DNA from: Woeseiaceae bacterium
Lineage (GTDB): Bacteria > Pseudomonadota > Gammaproteobacteria > Steroidobacterales > Woeseiaceae
Direction: 5' to 3'
Assembly: GCA_024640345.1 (NCBI GenBank)
Contig: JAHEFD010000023.1
Coordinates: forward strand, 1-37,568
DNA length: 37,568 nucleotides
Shown here: piece by piece, positions 1 through 8,628 of the stretch
How positions within the stretch are numbered: position 1 is the first letter of the stretch
How the letters are laid out: each line of letters begins with the position of its first letter
Translations under genes and position numbers: made by a program
The notes under the pieces: generated by a model
Databases searched by the model: none
Seen by the model: only the letters and a program-made list of their open reading frames with translations
What the model was told of the DNA's origin: nothing

Positions 1-1050
1 ATCGCCATTCGCTTCGACTCATACGACACCGGCAACCGGGCATTCGCTATCCAGGGGACGCAGCACGCGGGTGATCCCGTGCAGACGTTGCAGGACGACA
101 AGAATTGCATAGAAATCATGACGGGCGGTGTATTGCCGCAAGGATGTGACTGCGTCATACCGGTCGAGCGAATCTCGGTCACAGACGGCGTCGCAATCAT
201 CGAAAGCGCCTACTCCGCTGCGGCCCGCCAATTCATACATCCGCAGGGTTCGGATTACCCTGCCGGACACGAAGTGCTGCGGCCCGGCGTCGTCATTACG
301 CCGCTGGACGTTGCAATCATCGCTTCCTGCGGCCTGGAAGAAATCGAGGTAGGTCGCGCGCCTGTCGTCCGTGTCATTTCCACCGGCAATGAACTGGTAG
401 CGGCCGGCCAGCCGATCGCTGCGCACCAGATTCGCATGTCAAACGGCCCTGCACTGGTGGCCATGCTATCGGGACAGGGCTTCACTCACTCGCGGCACTA
501 CCACCTGCCTGATGATCCCGATCTTCTTGAACAGGAACTTGGCCGTTACCTGGAGGAAACGGATGTCCTGATTCTGAGTGGCGGCGTCTCGATGGGCCAG
601 GCCGATTTCGTGCCGCAGGTCCTCGGGAAACTCGGCGTCAAAATGGTGTTTCACAAGATCAGCCAGAGACCGGGCAAGCCCATGTGGTTTGGCATTGGTC
701 CGGGCAGGCAGGCGGTCTTCGCCCTGCCCGGCAACCCGGTTTCGTCTCTGGTTTGTTGCCGCCAATACGTCCTGCCAGCGCTGTTCCGCGCAAGCGGGCG
801 GGCAGTGGCACCTTTGCTGAGTGCGGTGCTGGCAGAAGATATCGAGTTCAAAGCGGACCTGACGTGTTTTCTGCCCGTACGTGCATCAGATTCGGGTGAT
901 GGACGGATCCTGGCCACGCCGGTACCCACCAACACATCCGGTGACTTTGCCTCGCTCGGCGGCACTGACGGTTACATAGAGCTTCGCAAGGACGAGAGCT
1001 TCTTTCCCGCTGGCAGCGTCGCGCCCTTGCACCTTTGGAGAAACCCTTGA
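1..1050 (+). CDS. moeA: Molybdopterin molybdenumtransferase MoeA, 5' end missing
   Basis: MoeA inserts molybdate into adenylylated molybdopterin in the last cytosolic step of molybdenum cofactor synthesis. The frame is open from base 1, so the gene starts upstream of the window; 349 codons are present of a family usually near 400. The visible N-terminal part carries the MoeA pattern of an AG-x-P segment followed by IMTGGVLPQGCDCVIPVE, which forms the domain next to the active site. The middle part holds the MogA-like fold with LILSGGVSMGQADF, and then QRPGKPMWFG and LPGNPVSSLV, the usual MoeA signatures. The C-terminal beta domain is complete and ends in TGA. The downstream gene converges with an 11-bp gap. 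The family assignment is firm; the start and any upstream mob/moa partner genes cannot be seen. Confidence 0.95.
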   Translation: MAIRFDSYDTGNRAFAIQGTQHAGDPVQTLQDDKNCIEIMTGGVLPQGCDCVIPVERISVTDGVAIIESAYSAAARQFIHPQGSDYPAGHEVLRPGVVITPLDVAIIASCGLEEIEVGRAPVVRVISTGNELVAAGQPIAAHQIRMSNGPALVAMLSGQGFTHSRHYHLPDDPDLLEQELGRYLEETDVLILSGGVSMGQADFVPQVLGKLGVKMVFHKISQRPGKPMWFGIGPGRQAVFALPGNPVSSLVCCRQYVLPALFRASGRAVAPLLSAVLAEDIEFKADLTCFLPVRASDSGDGRILATPVPTNTSGDFASLGGTDGYIELRKDESFFPAGSVAPLHLWRNP

Positions 1051-1061
1051 ATTTGGCGTCC

Positions 1062-1730
1062 TCAGTTGTGGCCGCGGCCTCTCTTGTAGCCTGACGCATA
1101 ATCAGGAACCGCAGGATCGCCATTCATTGCCGGGTCCGCAATCGGCTCGCCCGCCGTCAGTTCCAGCGGGATGACGCCGGTCCAGTAACCCAGCTCCAGG
1201 TCTTTCGCGGCATCTTTTGGAGGCCCGGAGCGAATCTTCACACTGGCCTCGCCTATCGGTACTGACAGGACAACAGTTGCCTCCGTCTCCCTGGCATCCG
1301 GCTGCCTCGAGTCGTCCCAGCGCCCCGGAACCAGGTGATCCAGGAATGCTTTGAACGCCCTCTGTTTATCGTCCTTGTCTGTCACGACGCTCGCCTCGCC
1401 AAACAGGACGACTGAGCGATAATTCATCGAATGGGAAAACGCTGACTGCGCGAGAACCAGCCCGTCGAGCAGAGTGACGCAAACGCTGACCGGTTGCCCG
1501 CCCTCGAAGCTCCCCAACCAGCGGCTTGCAACCGCGCCATGCAACACGATCGAATCGTCCACGCGGGCATAGGTCATGGGAATTACGGTAACTCCGTTTC
1601 CGGCATCGAAACCGACGTGCGCAATCATTCCCTCATCGAGAATCGCGTACGCAACGTCACGGTCGTATGAGCCACGCTCCGAATGGCGGCTCATGGTTGT
1701 TCGATTTGTTTGCTCCAGTTCCTTTGACAC
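1062..1730 (-). CDS. NimA/PNPOx-like flavin-binding protein
   Basis: This 222-residue protein belongs to the pyridoxamine-5'-phosphate oxidase-like split-barrel group related to NimA (5-nitroimidazole resistance). Such proteins usually bind FMN or another flavin in the cytosol; the substrate here is unknown. Visible features are the N-terminal ERGSYDRDVAYAILDEG segment, then HVGF, a VIPMTYARVDDSIVLHG strand pair and a YRSVVLFGEA strand, all typical of the family. I place the start at a GTG (1728-1730) because AAGGGG lies 5 bases upstream and the extra residues (TNRTT before ERG) match family members. An ATG at 1692-1694 would give 210 residues. The frame stays open far upstream, but that part reads through the promoter of the divergent gene and is unlikely to be coding. 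Nothing links it functionally to moeA or to the pilin-fusion gene. Confidence 0.85.
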   Translation of the reverse strand: MSKELEQTNRTTMSRHSERGSYDRDVAYAILDEGMIAHVGFDAGNGVTVIPMTYARVDDSIVLHGAVASRWLGSFEGGQPVSVCVTLLDGLVLAQSAFSHSMNYRSVVLFGEASVVTDKDDKQRAFKAFLDHLVPGRWDDSRQPDARETEATVVLSVPIGEASVKIRSGPPKDAAKDLELGYWTGVIPLELTAGEPIADPAMNGDPAVPDYASGYKRGRGHN

Positions 1731-1750
1731 AGGCACCCCTTTGATATCCT
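1724..1750 (+). promoter_or_regulatory. Candidate sigma70 promoter of the pilin-fusion gene
   Basis: A consensus TTGACA (1724-1729) is followed after 15 bases by TATCCT (1745-1750), 32 bp before the ATG at 1783. The spacer is shorter than the usual 16-18 bp, so this is only a candidate. The -35 box overlaps the start of the divergent NimA-like gene. Confidence 0.4.
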
Positions 1751-1782
1751 CTGTTTCACCAATGGACCCAAAGGAACCACAA

Positions 1783-3948
1783 ATGCGGATTCGCGGCAAA
1801 TTTGCCCAGGTTTTTAGTTCGCTGGCCACGATACTCCTGCTATTGGCCGGTACGAGTATCAATGCCGCTGACAAGAAAGATCTCGACCCATGGCAGGGGG
1901 AGATGCCGGTCCGTGCATCGTGGCTCAGGGAGCATCTGCCGGAAGATGCGATTATGTATTTCCGCGTACCCCATCCACTGGGATTCCTCGCCGCCCCCAA
2001 AGGCAACACGCTGGACCGTGCTCTCAGAAGTAACGCAAATATAGAGGCATTACAGAACATCAAGGGAGCTATGGTCGCCAATGTCCTCCAGTTCATCCCG
2101 GGCTTTGAAGAGGCGTTCGTACGCGACTTCGCAGATCAGTTGCGCTCTCCCGTTGAGGTAGCCGTGATGCTGGCACCTGCTCCGTCGGTGATTATCTCAA
2201 TGAATCTCGATATCGATTCCGACGCTGCATTCCAGCAGATGATCGACGCACTCCAGATTGGTGGCGCGTCACTCTCAATGCTCTCGCCGCTGGACGAGGA
2301 TGGCTTCGGCCAGGTTGTCGGTTTGCCCGTCCCTGTATCGGTGAATTTCAATGCGAACTCCGGCCAGGTAATCCTTCAGGCAGGTCCCGCCATTGCCGCC
2401 GAGCAGTTTTCGTTAATGGTCGAATCGCTGTCGTTGCCGGTCGATCACCGAATGCACGCAATGGAAAAGCAGATTGATTCGAGTGGATACGGCCTTTTCT
2501 ACTGGATTGATTCCGAATCCGCGTTGCCCGCAGCACAGATGTTCCTCAGCCCCGAGCAACTGGCCAACATAGAGGAGTCCGGACTGGACAAGCTGAGGGC
2601 GGCAGCCTTTGGTTGGGGTGCTGCCAATGAAAAAGGACGTTTGAGCGTCATTCTCGATATGCCAAGAGACGGTGAACGACAATTTCTCCCGTATGTGAAC
2701 AACGAACTTGCTGTGACATCTGTCGGCGAACCGGACGCCATCATTACCTTGTCAATTCCCACAGTGGAAGAATTCTCCCGAATAGAAGCGCTGGCGCTCG
2801 AATCTGCATCCGAAGAAACCCGCAACTCATGGCTCGACGGCAAAGCAGAAATCGAAGCCGAGACTGGTATCACCATTGAAAACGTCCTCGGCGCAATCGG
2901 ACCGGAAGTCATCGGTATTTTTGATCAGGCTGGCGACTACGCGGCGATCCGTCTGCGTGATAAAAAGCTGTTCGATCAGTTTGTCAAACAGGTATCCACA
3001 GTCGCCGGTTCAGCACCACAGGAACGTCGATACAAACGCAAAACGTTCTACCACTGGCGTTTTGCCACTGAAATCGGGAGCCTCAGCGAAGAGGAGACCG
3101 AGGCATTTGGCCCGCTGGCGTTCATCTTGGCGCGACAGGGCGAGCACATTCATTGGTACCAGGATGGCGACTTCCTCTACATCGCAAGCATTCCACAACC
3201 GTTGATCGACCGGGTCGATGCCGGTGCGGATACTGACATCGAATCATGGTTGAGCAAAAAACAGAATATGGACCTGTCGGCGTCAATTCTCGGCCTGACC
3301 GGCTCCAGCGAAAAACTGCCACGCCGCATTTACTACGTTTACCTGGAATTGCTGCAGGCGATTGCCGACATCAGCGAAGCAGAGTTCGATGTCTGGTCGA
3401 TGCCGACAGCGGCGCAAGTCGGGTTACCCGACAAAGGAGCACTGGGCTTCAGTATCAACTTTGGTGATCCGTACCTGTCGATGGAACTGATGTTTGAGAA
3501 CAATCCACTGGAGTCCATATTCTCCGGCGACATGACCTCGGTTGCCGCTATCGGAATTATCGCGGCAATCGCGATTCCGGCTTATAACGACTACACGATT
3601 CGCGCGCAGGTTAGCCAGGGATTGAACGATGCCAGCGCCACCAAGGCAGCAGTCGCCGAGTATTACCATGACTTCGGCGAATTTCCCGGACCAACCGCCG
3701 CCGCTGCAATTGGCGATGAAGTCGCGCCAGGTCAGTTTTCGGCGTCGATCACCGTTACTCCTGGCAGCGGAATTATCGTAATTACCTACAGCGAAACGGT
3801 GCGGGTTGACGGTGGCCAGATCTTCCTGCTGCCATCCGTCGAAAATGACACGATTGAATGGTCGTGCGCCAGCGGCATTCCCGACAAACACCTGCCCGCG
3901 GCCTGTCGCGGTACGCCGCCGCCGGAATTGCACAGCGGCGGTACCTGA
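1783..3948 (+). CDS. Secreted protein of unknown function with C-terminal type IV pilin-like domain
   Basis: This 721-residue protein starts at an ATG preceded by AAAGGA at good spacing. Residues 1-28 look like a Sec signal peptide ending in SINA. Residues about 30-580 form a large alpha/beta region that I do not recognise; it is weakly reminiscent of DUF3352-type proteins. From about residue 583 the protein becomes a type IV pilin: AAIGIIAAIAIPAYNDYTIRAQ, then a helix with TKAAVAEYYHDFGEFP, a beta domain, and two cysteines (SCAS and AACR) placed like the C-terminal disulfide of PilA/PilE. The usual prepilin peptidase site (GFTLIE) and the first third of the pilin helix are replaced by SIFSGDMTSV, so processing and pilus assembly by the normal route look unlikely. 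The short hydrophobic stretch could still anchor the protein in the inner membrane with both domains periplasmic. Function unknown; the domain reading is strong for the pilin part only. Confidence 0.85.
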   Translation: MRIRGKFAQVFSSLATILLLLAGTSINAADKKDLDPWQGEMPVRASWLREHLPEDAIMYFRVPHPLGFLAAPKGNTLDRALRSNANIEALQNIKGAMVANVLQFIPGFEEAFVRDFADQLRSPVEVAVMLAPAPSVIISMNLDIDSDAAFQQMIDALQIGGASLSMLSPLDEDGFGQVVGLPVPVSVNFNANSGQVILQAGPAIAAEQFSLMVESLSLPVDHRMHAMEKQIDSSGYGLFYWIDSESALPAAQMFLSPEQLANIEESGLDKLRAAAFGWGAANEKGRLSVILDMPRDGERQFLPYVNNELAVTSVGEPDAIITLSIPTVEEFSRIEALALESASEETRNSWLDGKAEIEAETGITIENVLGAIGPEVIGIFDQAGDYAAIRLRDKKLFDQFVKQVSTVAGSAPQERRYKRKTFYHWRFATEIGSLSEEETEAFGPLAFILARQGEHIHWYQDGDFLYIASIPQPLIDRVDAGADTDIESWLSKKQNMDLSASILGLTGSSEKLPRRIYYVYLELLQAIADISEAEFDVWSMPTAAQVGLPDKGALGFSINFGDPYLSMELMFENNPLESIFSGDMTSVAAIGIIAAIAIPAYNDYTIRAQVSQGLNDASATKAAVAEYYHDFGEFPGPTAAAAIGDEVAPGQFSASITVTPGSGIIVITYSETVRVDGGQIFLLPSVENDTIEWSCASGIPDKHLPAACRGTPPPELHSGGT

Positions 3949-4095
3949 GGGCTGCTGTACGCTCTGCATTACATTGATCGCACATGTCACGCTGGGCGAA
4001 ACCCCGGGAATTACAAGCGGGGACGGGAATGGTAGTCTTCGTGGGCAATGTCGCAAGGTTTATCGACCGGCCGGGGAGTTCGGGCCGGAAAACAC

Positions 4096-4101
4096 TATAA
4101 A
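4096..4101 (+). promoter_or_regulatory. Candidate -10 box of the DoxX-type gene
   Basis: TATAAA lies 20 bp before the ATG at 4122, followed by the ribosome binding site GCGAGGA. No good -35 box is visible. A 6-bp inverted repeat (CCGGCC 4067-4072 and GGCCGG 4083-4088) lies just upstream. The rest of the 173-bp gap after the pilin-fusion gene shows nothing else. Confidence 0.35.
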
Positions 4102-4121
4102 AAAGCGAGGACCAAAATATC

Positions 4122-4487
4122 ATGTCATTTATGAAAGCCTACGAAAACCAGACGTACGCACTGATGCGAATCACCACCGGCTTCCTGTTTTTTTGCCACG
4201 GCGCATCGAAGTTCATGAATATGCCTGACGAACGCCCGTTTCATATTCAGTGGATTGCCGGCCCGGTCGAATTGATCGGTGGAGCGCTTGTTATGATTGG
4301 CCTGATGACCAGCCCGGCTGCATTTCTTTGTGCGGGTATGGGTGCGGCCGCCTACTGGATGGGCCACTTCAGTGCCGAGAATTACCTGCCGATCATGAAC
4401 CGTGGCGATGCCGCTGCGCTGTATGCGTTCGTGTTCTTGTATATTTCGGCGAAAGGTACCGGCATCTGGGGTGTCAGCAAAGACTAA
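4122..4487 (+). CDS. DoxX family membrane protein
   Basis: A 121-residue inner-membrane protein with four hydrophobic segments. It shows the DoxX-type start ALMRITTGFLFFCHGASKF, a second helix GPVELIGGALVMIGLMT, a third AAFLCAGMGAAAYWMGHF and a last helix ending before the cytosolic tail. Members of this family are small quinone- or thiosulfate-linked membrane proteins of mostly unclear role, so no reaction is assigned. The ATG has the ribosome binding site GCGAGGA at 13 bases. It stands alone between the pilin-fusion gene and a strong terminator. Confidence 0.85.
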   Translation: MSFMKAYENQTYALMRITTGFLFFCHGASKFMNMPDERPFHIQWIAGPVELIGGALVMIGLMTSPAAFLCAGMGAAAYWMGHFSAENYLPIMNRGDAAALYAFVFLYISAKGTGIWGVSKD

Positions 4488-4515
4488 GCGTAAATTCAGT
4501 CGCGCGACCAGAAAC

Positions 4516-4548
4516 GAAAAAGGCCCTTCAAACGAAGGGCCTTTTTTT
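4516..4548. terminator. Bidirectional rho-independent terminator
   Basis: A perfect 9-bp stem AGGCCCTTC (4521-4529) and GAAGGGCCT (4534-4542) with a 4-base loop, flanked by A5 on the left and T7 on the right. It can therefore stop transcription from the DoxX-type gene on the plus strand and from rho on the minus strand. Confidence 0.95.
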
Positions 4549-4574
4549 CGATGTCATGCCGAGGCTGTTACGAC

Positions 4575-6020
4575 TTACCTCTTCATTGCCTCGAAGAACT
4601 CGGCGTTGGTTTTGGTATCCTGTAACTTGTTCAACAGGAACTCAATCGCGGCCAGCTCATCCATGGGATGCAGTACTTTTCTCAGCACCCACATCTTCTG
4701 CAACTCATCGGGATCGGTCAGGTACTCTTCCTTTCGCGTACCTGATCGATTGATGTTGATCGCCGGGAAGACGCGTTTTTCAGATATGCGCCTGTCCAGG
4801 TGAATCTCCATATTGCCGGTGCCCTTGAATTCCTCGTAAATCACTTCGTCCATTTTGGAGCCGGTATCAACGAGCGCCGTTGCAAGAATCGTAAGACTGC
4901 CGCCTTCTTCGATATTTCTCGCAGCACCGAAGAAACGCTTCGGACGATGTAATGCATTCGCATCGACACCGCCGGTCAGGACCTTGCCCGATGATGGCAC
5001 TACCGTGTTGTATGCGCGCGCAAGCCTCGTGATCGAGTCCAGCAGGATCACAACGTCACGCTTGTGCTCGGTCAGGCGCTTGGCCTTTTCGATGACCATA
5101 TCGGCAACCTGAACGTGGCGACTGGCCGGTTCGTCGAACGTCGATGAGACAACTTCTCCTCGCACCGTACGCTGCATCTCGGTCACTTCCTCGGGACGCT
5201 CATCGATCAACAACACGATCAGCTCGACATCCGGGTTGTTGGCCACAATCGCTGATGCAATATTCTGCAGCAGCATCGTCTTACCTGCCTTAGGCGGAGA
5301 AACGATGAGACCACGCTGACCTTTACCGATCGGTGCAACCATATCGATAATTCGCGCCGTCAGATCTTCCGTGCTGCCATTGCCTTGCTCCAGCTTGAGG
5401 CGTTCGCGGGGAAACAGCGGCGTCAGGTTTTCAAACAGAACCTTGCTGCGCGCATTCTCGGGCGCATCGTGATTGATCTCACCGACTTTCAGCAGCGCGA
5501 AATATCGTTCGCCCTCTTTTGGCGGTCGGATCAGGCCGGAAACCGTGTCGCCGGTACGCAAATTGAAGCGGCGTATCTGGCTTGGTGACACGTAGATGTC
5601 GTCGGGGCCTGCGAGATATGAGCTGTCCGCAGAGCGCAGGAAGCCGAAACCATCCTGCAGAATCTCCAGGACGCCGTCACCGTAGATGTCCTCTCCATTC
5701 TTGGCATGCGCCCGAAGAATGTTGAAGATGATGTCCTGCTTGCGCGATCGCGCCAGGTTATCGAGACCCAGTGATTCACCGAGCTCAACCAATGCACTGG
5801 CCGGACGGGTTTTGAGTTCCGTCAGGTTCATCGCACTCTTCGAGAGCTCTAGTTGATCAGCGGGTATGACCTCGAGGTTACCATCATCATCTATTGGTAA
5901 CTGATCGTTCTGAGGGCGCCTGCTGCGGCGCCGGCGGCCGGGTTGGCCATTATTACCCTGTTTTGCTTTAGCCGGCTGCTTTGGTCGACTTCTTGTTTGA
6001 TTACCCAAGTATCCTCTCAC
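4575..6020 (-). CDS. rho: Transcription termination factor Rho
   Basis: Hexameric RNA-dependent ATPase that ends transcription. The protein aligns with E. coli Rho over nearly its whole length: cold-shock RNA-binding domain with [25 protein letters not shown]-loop [12 protein letters not shown] at about 241-252, [15 protein letters not shown], the Q-loop and R-loop region around [25 protein letters not shown]. From the GTG at 6018-6020 it has 481 residues, 63 more at the N-terminus than E. coli Rho; the E. coli-like start MNLTEL is residue 64 (ATG at 5829-5831). The extension is rich in Arg, Lys, Gln and Gly and then acidic. The GTG overlaps the trxA stop (GTGA) but lacks a clear ribosome binding site; a TTG four codons later follows AGAGGA closely. 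Family certain, exact start uncertain. Confidence 0.97.
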   Translation of the reverse strand: MRGYLGNQTRSRPKQPAKAKQGNNGQPGRRRRSRRPQNDQLPIDDDGNLEVIPADQLELSKSAMNLTELKTRPASALVELGESLGLDNLARSRKQDIIFNILRAHAKNGEDIYGDGVLEILQDGFGFLRSADSSYLAGPDDIYVSPSQIRRFNLRTGDTVSGLIRPPKEGERYFALLKVGEINHDAPENARSKVLFENLTPLFPRERLKLEQGNGSTEDLTARIIDMVAPIGKGQRGLIVSPPKAGKTMLLQNIASAIVANNPDVELIVLLIDERPEEVTEMQRTVRGEVVSSTFDEPASRHVQVADMVIEKAKRLTEHKRDVVILLDSITRLARAYNTVVPSSGKVLTGGVDANALHRPKRFFGAARNIEEGGSLTILATALVDTGSKMDEVIYEEFKGTGNMEIHLDRRISEKRVFPAININRSGTRKEEYLTDPDELQKMWVLRKVLHPMDELAAIEFLLNKLQDTKTNAEFFEAMKR

Positions 6021-6343
6021 AGATTAGATTCCAGAAACTCAGTTAGTTGGGATTTAGACATCGCGCCCAGTTTCTGTGCGTGCACGGTGCCATCCTTGAA
6101 AAGCATCAGCGTTGGAATGCTGCGAATGCCAAATTTCGGTGGTGTGTTCGGGTTTTCGTCGATATTCAGCTTGGCGACGGTCATGCGGTCCGCGTACTCG
6201 TCCGCGGCTTCCTCCAGGAGGGGTGCAATCATCTTGCACGGCCCGCACCATTCTGCCCAGAAATCCAGCAGAACCGGCTTGTCCGACTTCAGAATGTCGG
6301 CCTCAAAACTATCGTCGTTGGTGTATACGATTTTATCGCTCAC
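6017..6343 (-). CDS. trxA: Thioredoxin 1
   Basis: Cytosolic thiol-disulfide reductase of 108 residues, the normal length. The active site WCGPC lies at residues 32-36, with the buried Asp in LLDFWAEW and the cis-proline in [13 protein letters not shown]. The start is a GTG with the strong ribosome binding site GGAGGT 8 bases upstream. It precedes rho with a 4-bp overlap, and an RhlB-type helicase gene runs the other way; the same trxA-rho and rhlB arrangement is known from E. coli and relatives. It probably supplies electrons to ribonucleotide reductase and methionine sulfoxide reductases, as in the family generally. Confidence 0.97.
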   Translation of the reverse strand: MSDKIVYTNDDSFEADILKSDKPVLLDFWAEWCGPCKMIAPLLEEAADEYADRMTVAKLNIDENPNTPPKFGIRSIPTLMLFKDGTVHAQKLGAMSKSQLTEFLESNL

Positions 6344-6605
6344 CGGCAGTTACCTCCAGATGATTCAGATTGGTTTTTGATTTTGAAAATGCTCGCCTGA
6401 CCCCTGGGAACGGGCAAACATTGCAAAATGGATGACGCTGCCTCTTCAATCAGGCAATATGTCGCAGCTCTATCGCAGCTTCTCTTGGAAAACGGTGTTG
6501 GCGAAAGTGGCAGGTGCGACGGGAGTCGCGTCGATGTACAGCCAATTTGAACCCTTCACGAAGCATTTTGCAAGCCCCTGACCGACATTTTCTGGCCTAA
6601 ATTCA

Positions 6606-7892
6606 ATGACTGACAGCCATCTGAGTGACCTCAGATTCGACACGCTCGAATTACACGACTCGTTACGCAGCGGTATAGCCGATGCAGGTTTCGAGTTCGC
6701 CACACCTATCCAGGCGGATACCCTGCCGCTCGCCCTCGCCGGCCACGATGTCGCGGGCCAGGCACAAACAGGCACAGGCAAGACCGCCGCTTTCCTGATC
6801 GCCGCGATACAACGCGTATTAACCAGGCAGGCGGATTCCGGGGACGACGCGAAAACGCGGCAACCGAAGATATTCATCCTGGCCCCGACGCGCGAACTCG
6901 CGGTCCAGATCAGCAATGACGCCGAAGTGCTTGCAAGCCATACAGGGCTGAAAATTGCGCTGGCCTATGGCGGAACCGGTTACGAGCAGCAACGAAAAAC
7001 CATCGAAGCGGGCATCGATATCCTGGTAGGCACGCCTGGCCGAATAATCGACTACTACAAACAGGGTGTCTTCAAGCTTGACCAGGTCCAGGTTGCGATC
7101 CTCGATGAGGCCGACCGTATGTTTGACCTCGGTTTCATCAAGGACATCCGCTACCTGTTGCGGAAACTGCCGAAGCCGGAAGACCGGCTGAACATGCTGT
7201 TTTCGGCCACGCTGTCACAACGCGTGATGGAGCTCGCCTACGAGCACATGAACGAACCCGAGCTGATTCGGGTCGAACCGGACAAGATCACTGCCGATCG
7301 CGTCCGTCAGGCAATCTTTTTTCCGTCCAATGAAGACAAACTGCCACTGCTTGTTGGCCTGATTCGTGAGATGGGCACGGGTCGCATCATGGTTTTCGTC
7401 AACATGAAACGAGATGCCGAGAAGGTGGAAGACTATCTCACGGCGAACGGCATCGACGCCCAGGCGATATCCGGTGATGTACCGCAGAAGAAGCGCCTTA
7501 ACATGTTGAACCGATTTCAGAGCGGCGAGCTCGCAGTGCTGATTGGTACTGATGTGGCATCGCGCGGGCTGCACATTCCTGATGTGCAGTACGTGATCAA
7601 TTATGACCTTCCCCAGGATTGTGAAGATTATGTGCACCGCATCGGCCGAACCGCGAGGGCTGGTGCGGCAGGTGACGCGATAAGCTTTGGTTGCGAATCC
7701 TATGCAGTATCGCTGCCGGATATCGAAGACTATATTGGTCACAAGATTCCGGTAGCTAATTACAACCCTGATGAACTGCCCGAGCTGATTAAACCTCCGC
7801 ACCGGCCGAGAAAGCCGCGTGCAGGCGCTGGTGGGCGAAAATCCGGCGGCGGCAAGCGCCCGGCGCGACGCGGACCTCCGAAAAAGCGTTAG
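6606..7892 (+). CDS. rhlB: DEAD-box ATP-dependent RNA helicase RhlB
   Basis: A 428-residue RNA helicase; in enterobacteria RhlB joins the RNA degradosome with RNase E. Motifs in order: Q-motif FATPIQADTLPLALAGHD, Walker A AQTGTGKT (53-60), APTRELA, DEAD in ILDEADRMFDLGF, SAT in MLFSATLSQR, VASRGLHIPDV and HRIGRTARAG. The stretch ISFGCESYAVSLPDIEDYIGHKIP is characteristic of RhlB among the DEAD proteins. The tail is Arg, Lys and Gly rich and probably binds RNA or RNase E. The gene faces away from trxA across 262 bp in which I see no other gene, and its stop overlaps the stop of yrfG by 3 bases. Confidence 0.93.
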   Translation: MTDSHLSDLRFDTLELHDSLRSGIADAGFEFATPIQADTLPLALAGHDVAGQAQTGTGKTAAFLIAAIQRVLTRQADSGDDAKTRQPKIFILAPTRELAVQISNDAEVLASHTGLKIALAYGGTGYEQQRKTIEAGIDILVGTPGRIIDYYKQGVFKLDQVQVAILDEADRMFDLGFIKDIRYLLRKLPKPEDRLNMLFSATLSQRVMELAYEHMNEPELIRVEPDKITADRVRQAIFFPSNEDKLPLLVGLIREMGTGRIMVFVNMKRDAEKVEDYLTANGIDAQAISGDVPQKKRLNMLNRFQSGELAVLIGTDVASRGLHIPDVQYVINYDLPQDCEDYVHRIGRTARAGAAGDAISFGCESYAVSLPDIEDYIGHKIPVANYNPDELPELIKPPHRPRKPRAGAGGRKSGGGKRPARRGPPKKR

Positions 7893-8557
7893 CCAAGCAA
7901 TTCGGCAACGCCGCTGATGCCGATGAACTCATTGTGGTGGCGGGCCGGCCTGCGCGAATCGGGCCGCGTGACGTGCCGCAGCATTTCAACGCCGTAATCC
8001 CTCGCACTCTGCAAAACGGACACGTTGTCGTCGATAAATGCCGTTTTCCGCCGGTCAAATCCTTCGATATCCTGCAGCGCATGCCAGAAGGGCTGATCTT
8101 CCTTGGCATGGCCCAGCGCATGCGACGTATATATAACGTCGAAAAACTCAACGATGCCGGTCACCTCGGTCTTGATGTCCAGGGTGTGCTGATGGGAATT
8201 CGTCACCATCAGCAGCCTGACGTCGTGATCCGACACGGTTTTCAGGAAGTCCTTCGCGCCGGGCAGAAAGCCAATTCGTTTGTTCTCGGCCCGATGTAGC
8301 GCAACAACATCAAGATTCAGTGCGTCGCTCCAGTGCTCCAGGCAATACCAGTTAAGCTTCCCCTCCAGCCGCTTCATGATTGCATACAGCTGTCCCCGGG
8401 CTTCATCTTCGGTCATGTCGTTCTGTCGCGCGTAAGCGGCAGGAATGTGCTCGAGCCACATGTAGTTATCGTATGCGAGGTCCAGCAGCGTACCGTCCAT
8501 ATCAAGCATGAGCGTATCGCATGCATCGAGCAGCGCGTCGAGGCTATCGTGTTTCAA
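7889..8557 (-). CDS. yrfG: GMP/IMP 5'-nucleotidase YrfG (HAD family)
   Basis: A 222-residue haloacid dehalogenase-like phosphatase, the same length as E. coli YrfG, which hydrolyses GMP and IMP. The HAD nucleophile motif DMDGTLLDLAYDNYMW (Asp19, Asp21) matches YrfG closely, as do NWYCLEHWSDALNLD, the motif II region VTNSHQHTLDIKTE, the lysine segment LGHAKEDQPFWHAL and motif IV FIDDN. The start is an ATG. The gene converges on rhlB and faces away from cysQ across a 71-bp gap. Purine nucleotide turnover is the likely role. The assignment rests on my recall of the YrfG sequence. Confidence 0.88.
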   Translation of the reverse strand: MKHDSLDALLDACDTLMLDMDGTLLDLAYDNYMWLEHIPAAYARQNDMTEDEARGQLYAIMKRLEGKLNWYCLEHWSDALNLDVVALHRAENKRIGFLPGAKDFLKTVSDHDVRLLMVTNSHQHTLDIKTEVTGIVEFFDVIYTSHALGHAKEDQPFWHALQDIEGFDRRKTAFIDDNVSVLQSARDYGVEMLRHVTRPDSRRPARHHNEFIGISGVAELLG

Positions 8558-8628
8558 TTGTCGACCTCATTTTCATCACAATGTTTTATACTTCGCGCCC
8601 CGCACAATACTCCGTCAGGACTCAGGAC

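Noticed and set aside
1731-2096. Upstream extension of the NimA-like reading frame to 344 residues
   Set aside because: It runs antisense through the start of the pilin-fusion gene, has no family similarity, and a GTG with a strong ribosome binding site lies at 1728-1730.
7215-7802. 195-codon minus-strand frame inside rhlB
   Set aside because: It lies antisense to the conserved helicase motifs and the predicted protein has no recognisable features.
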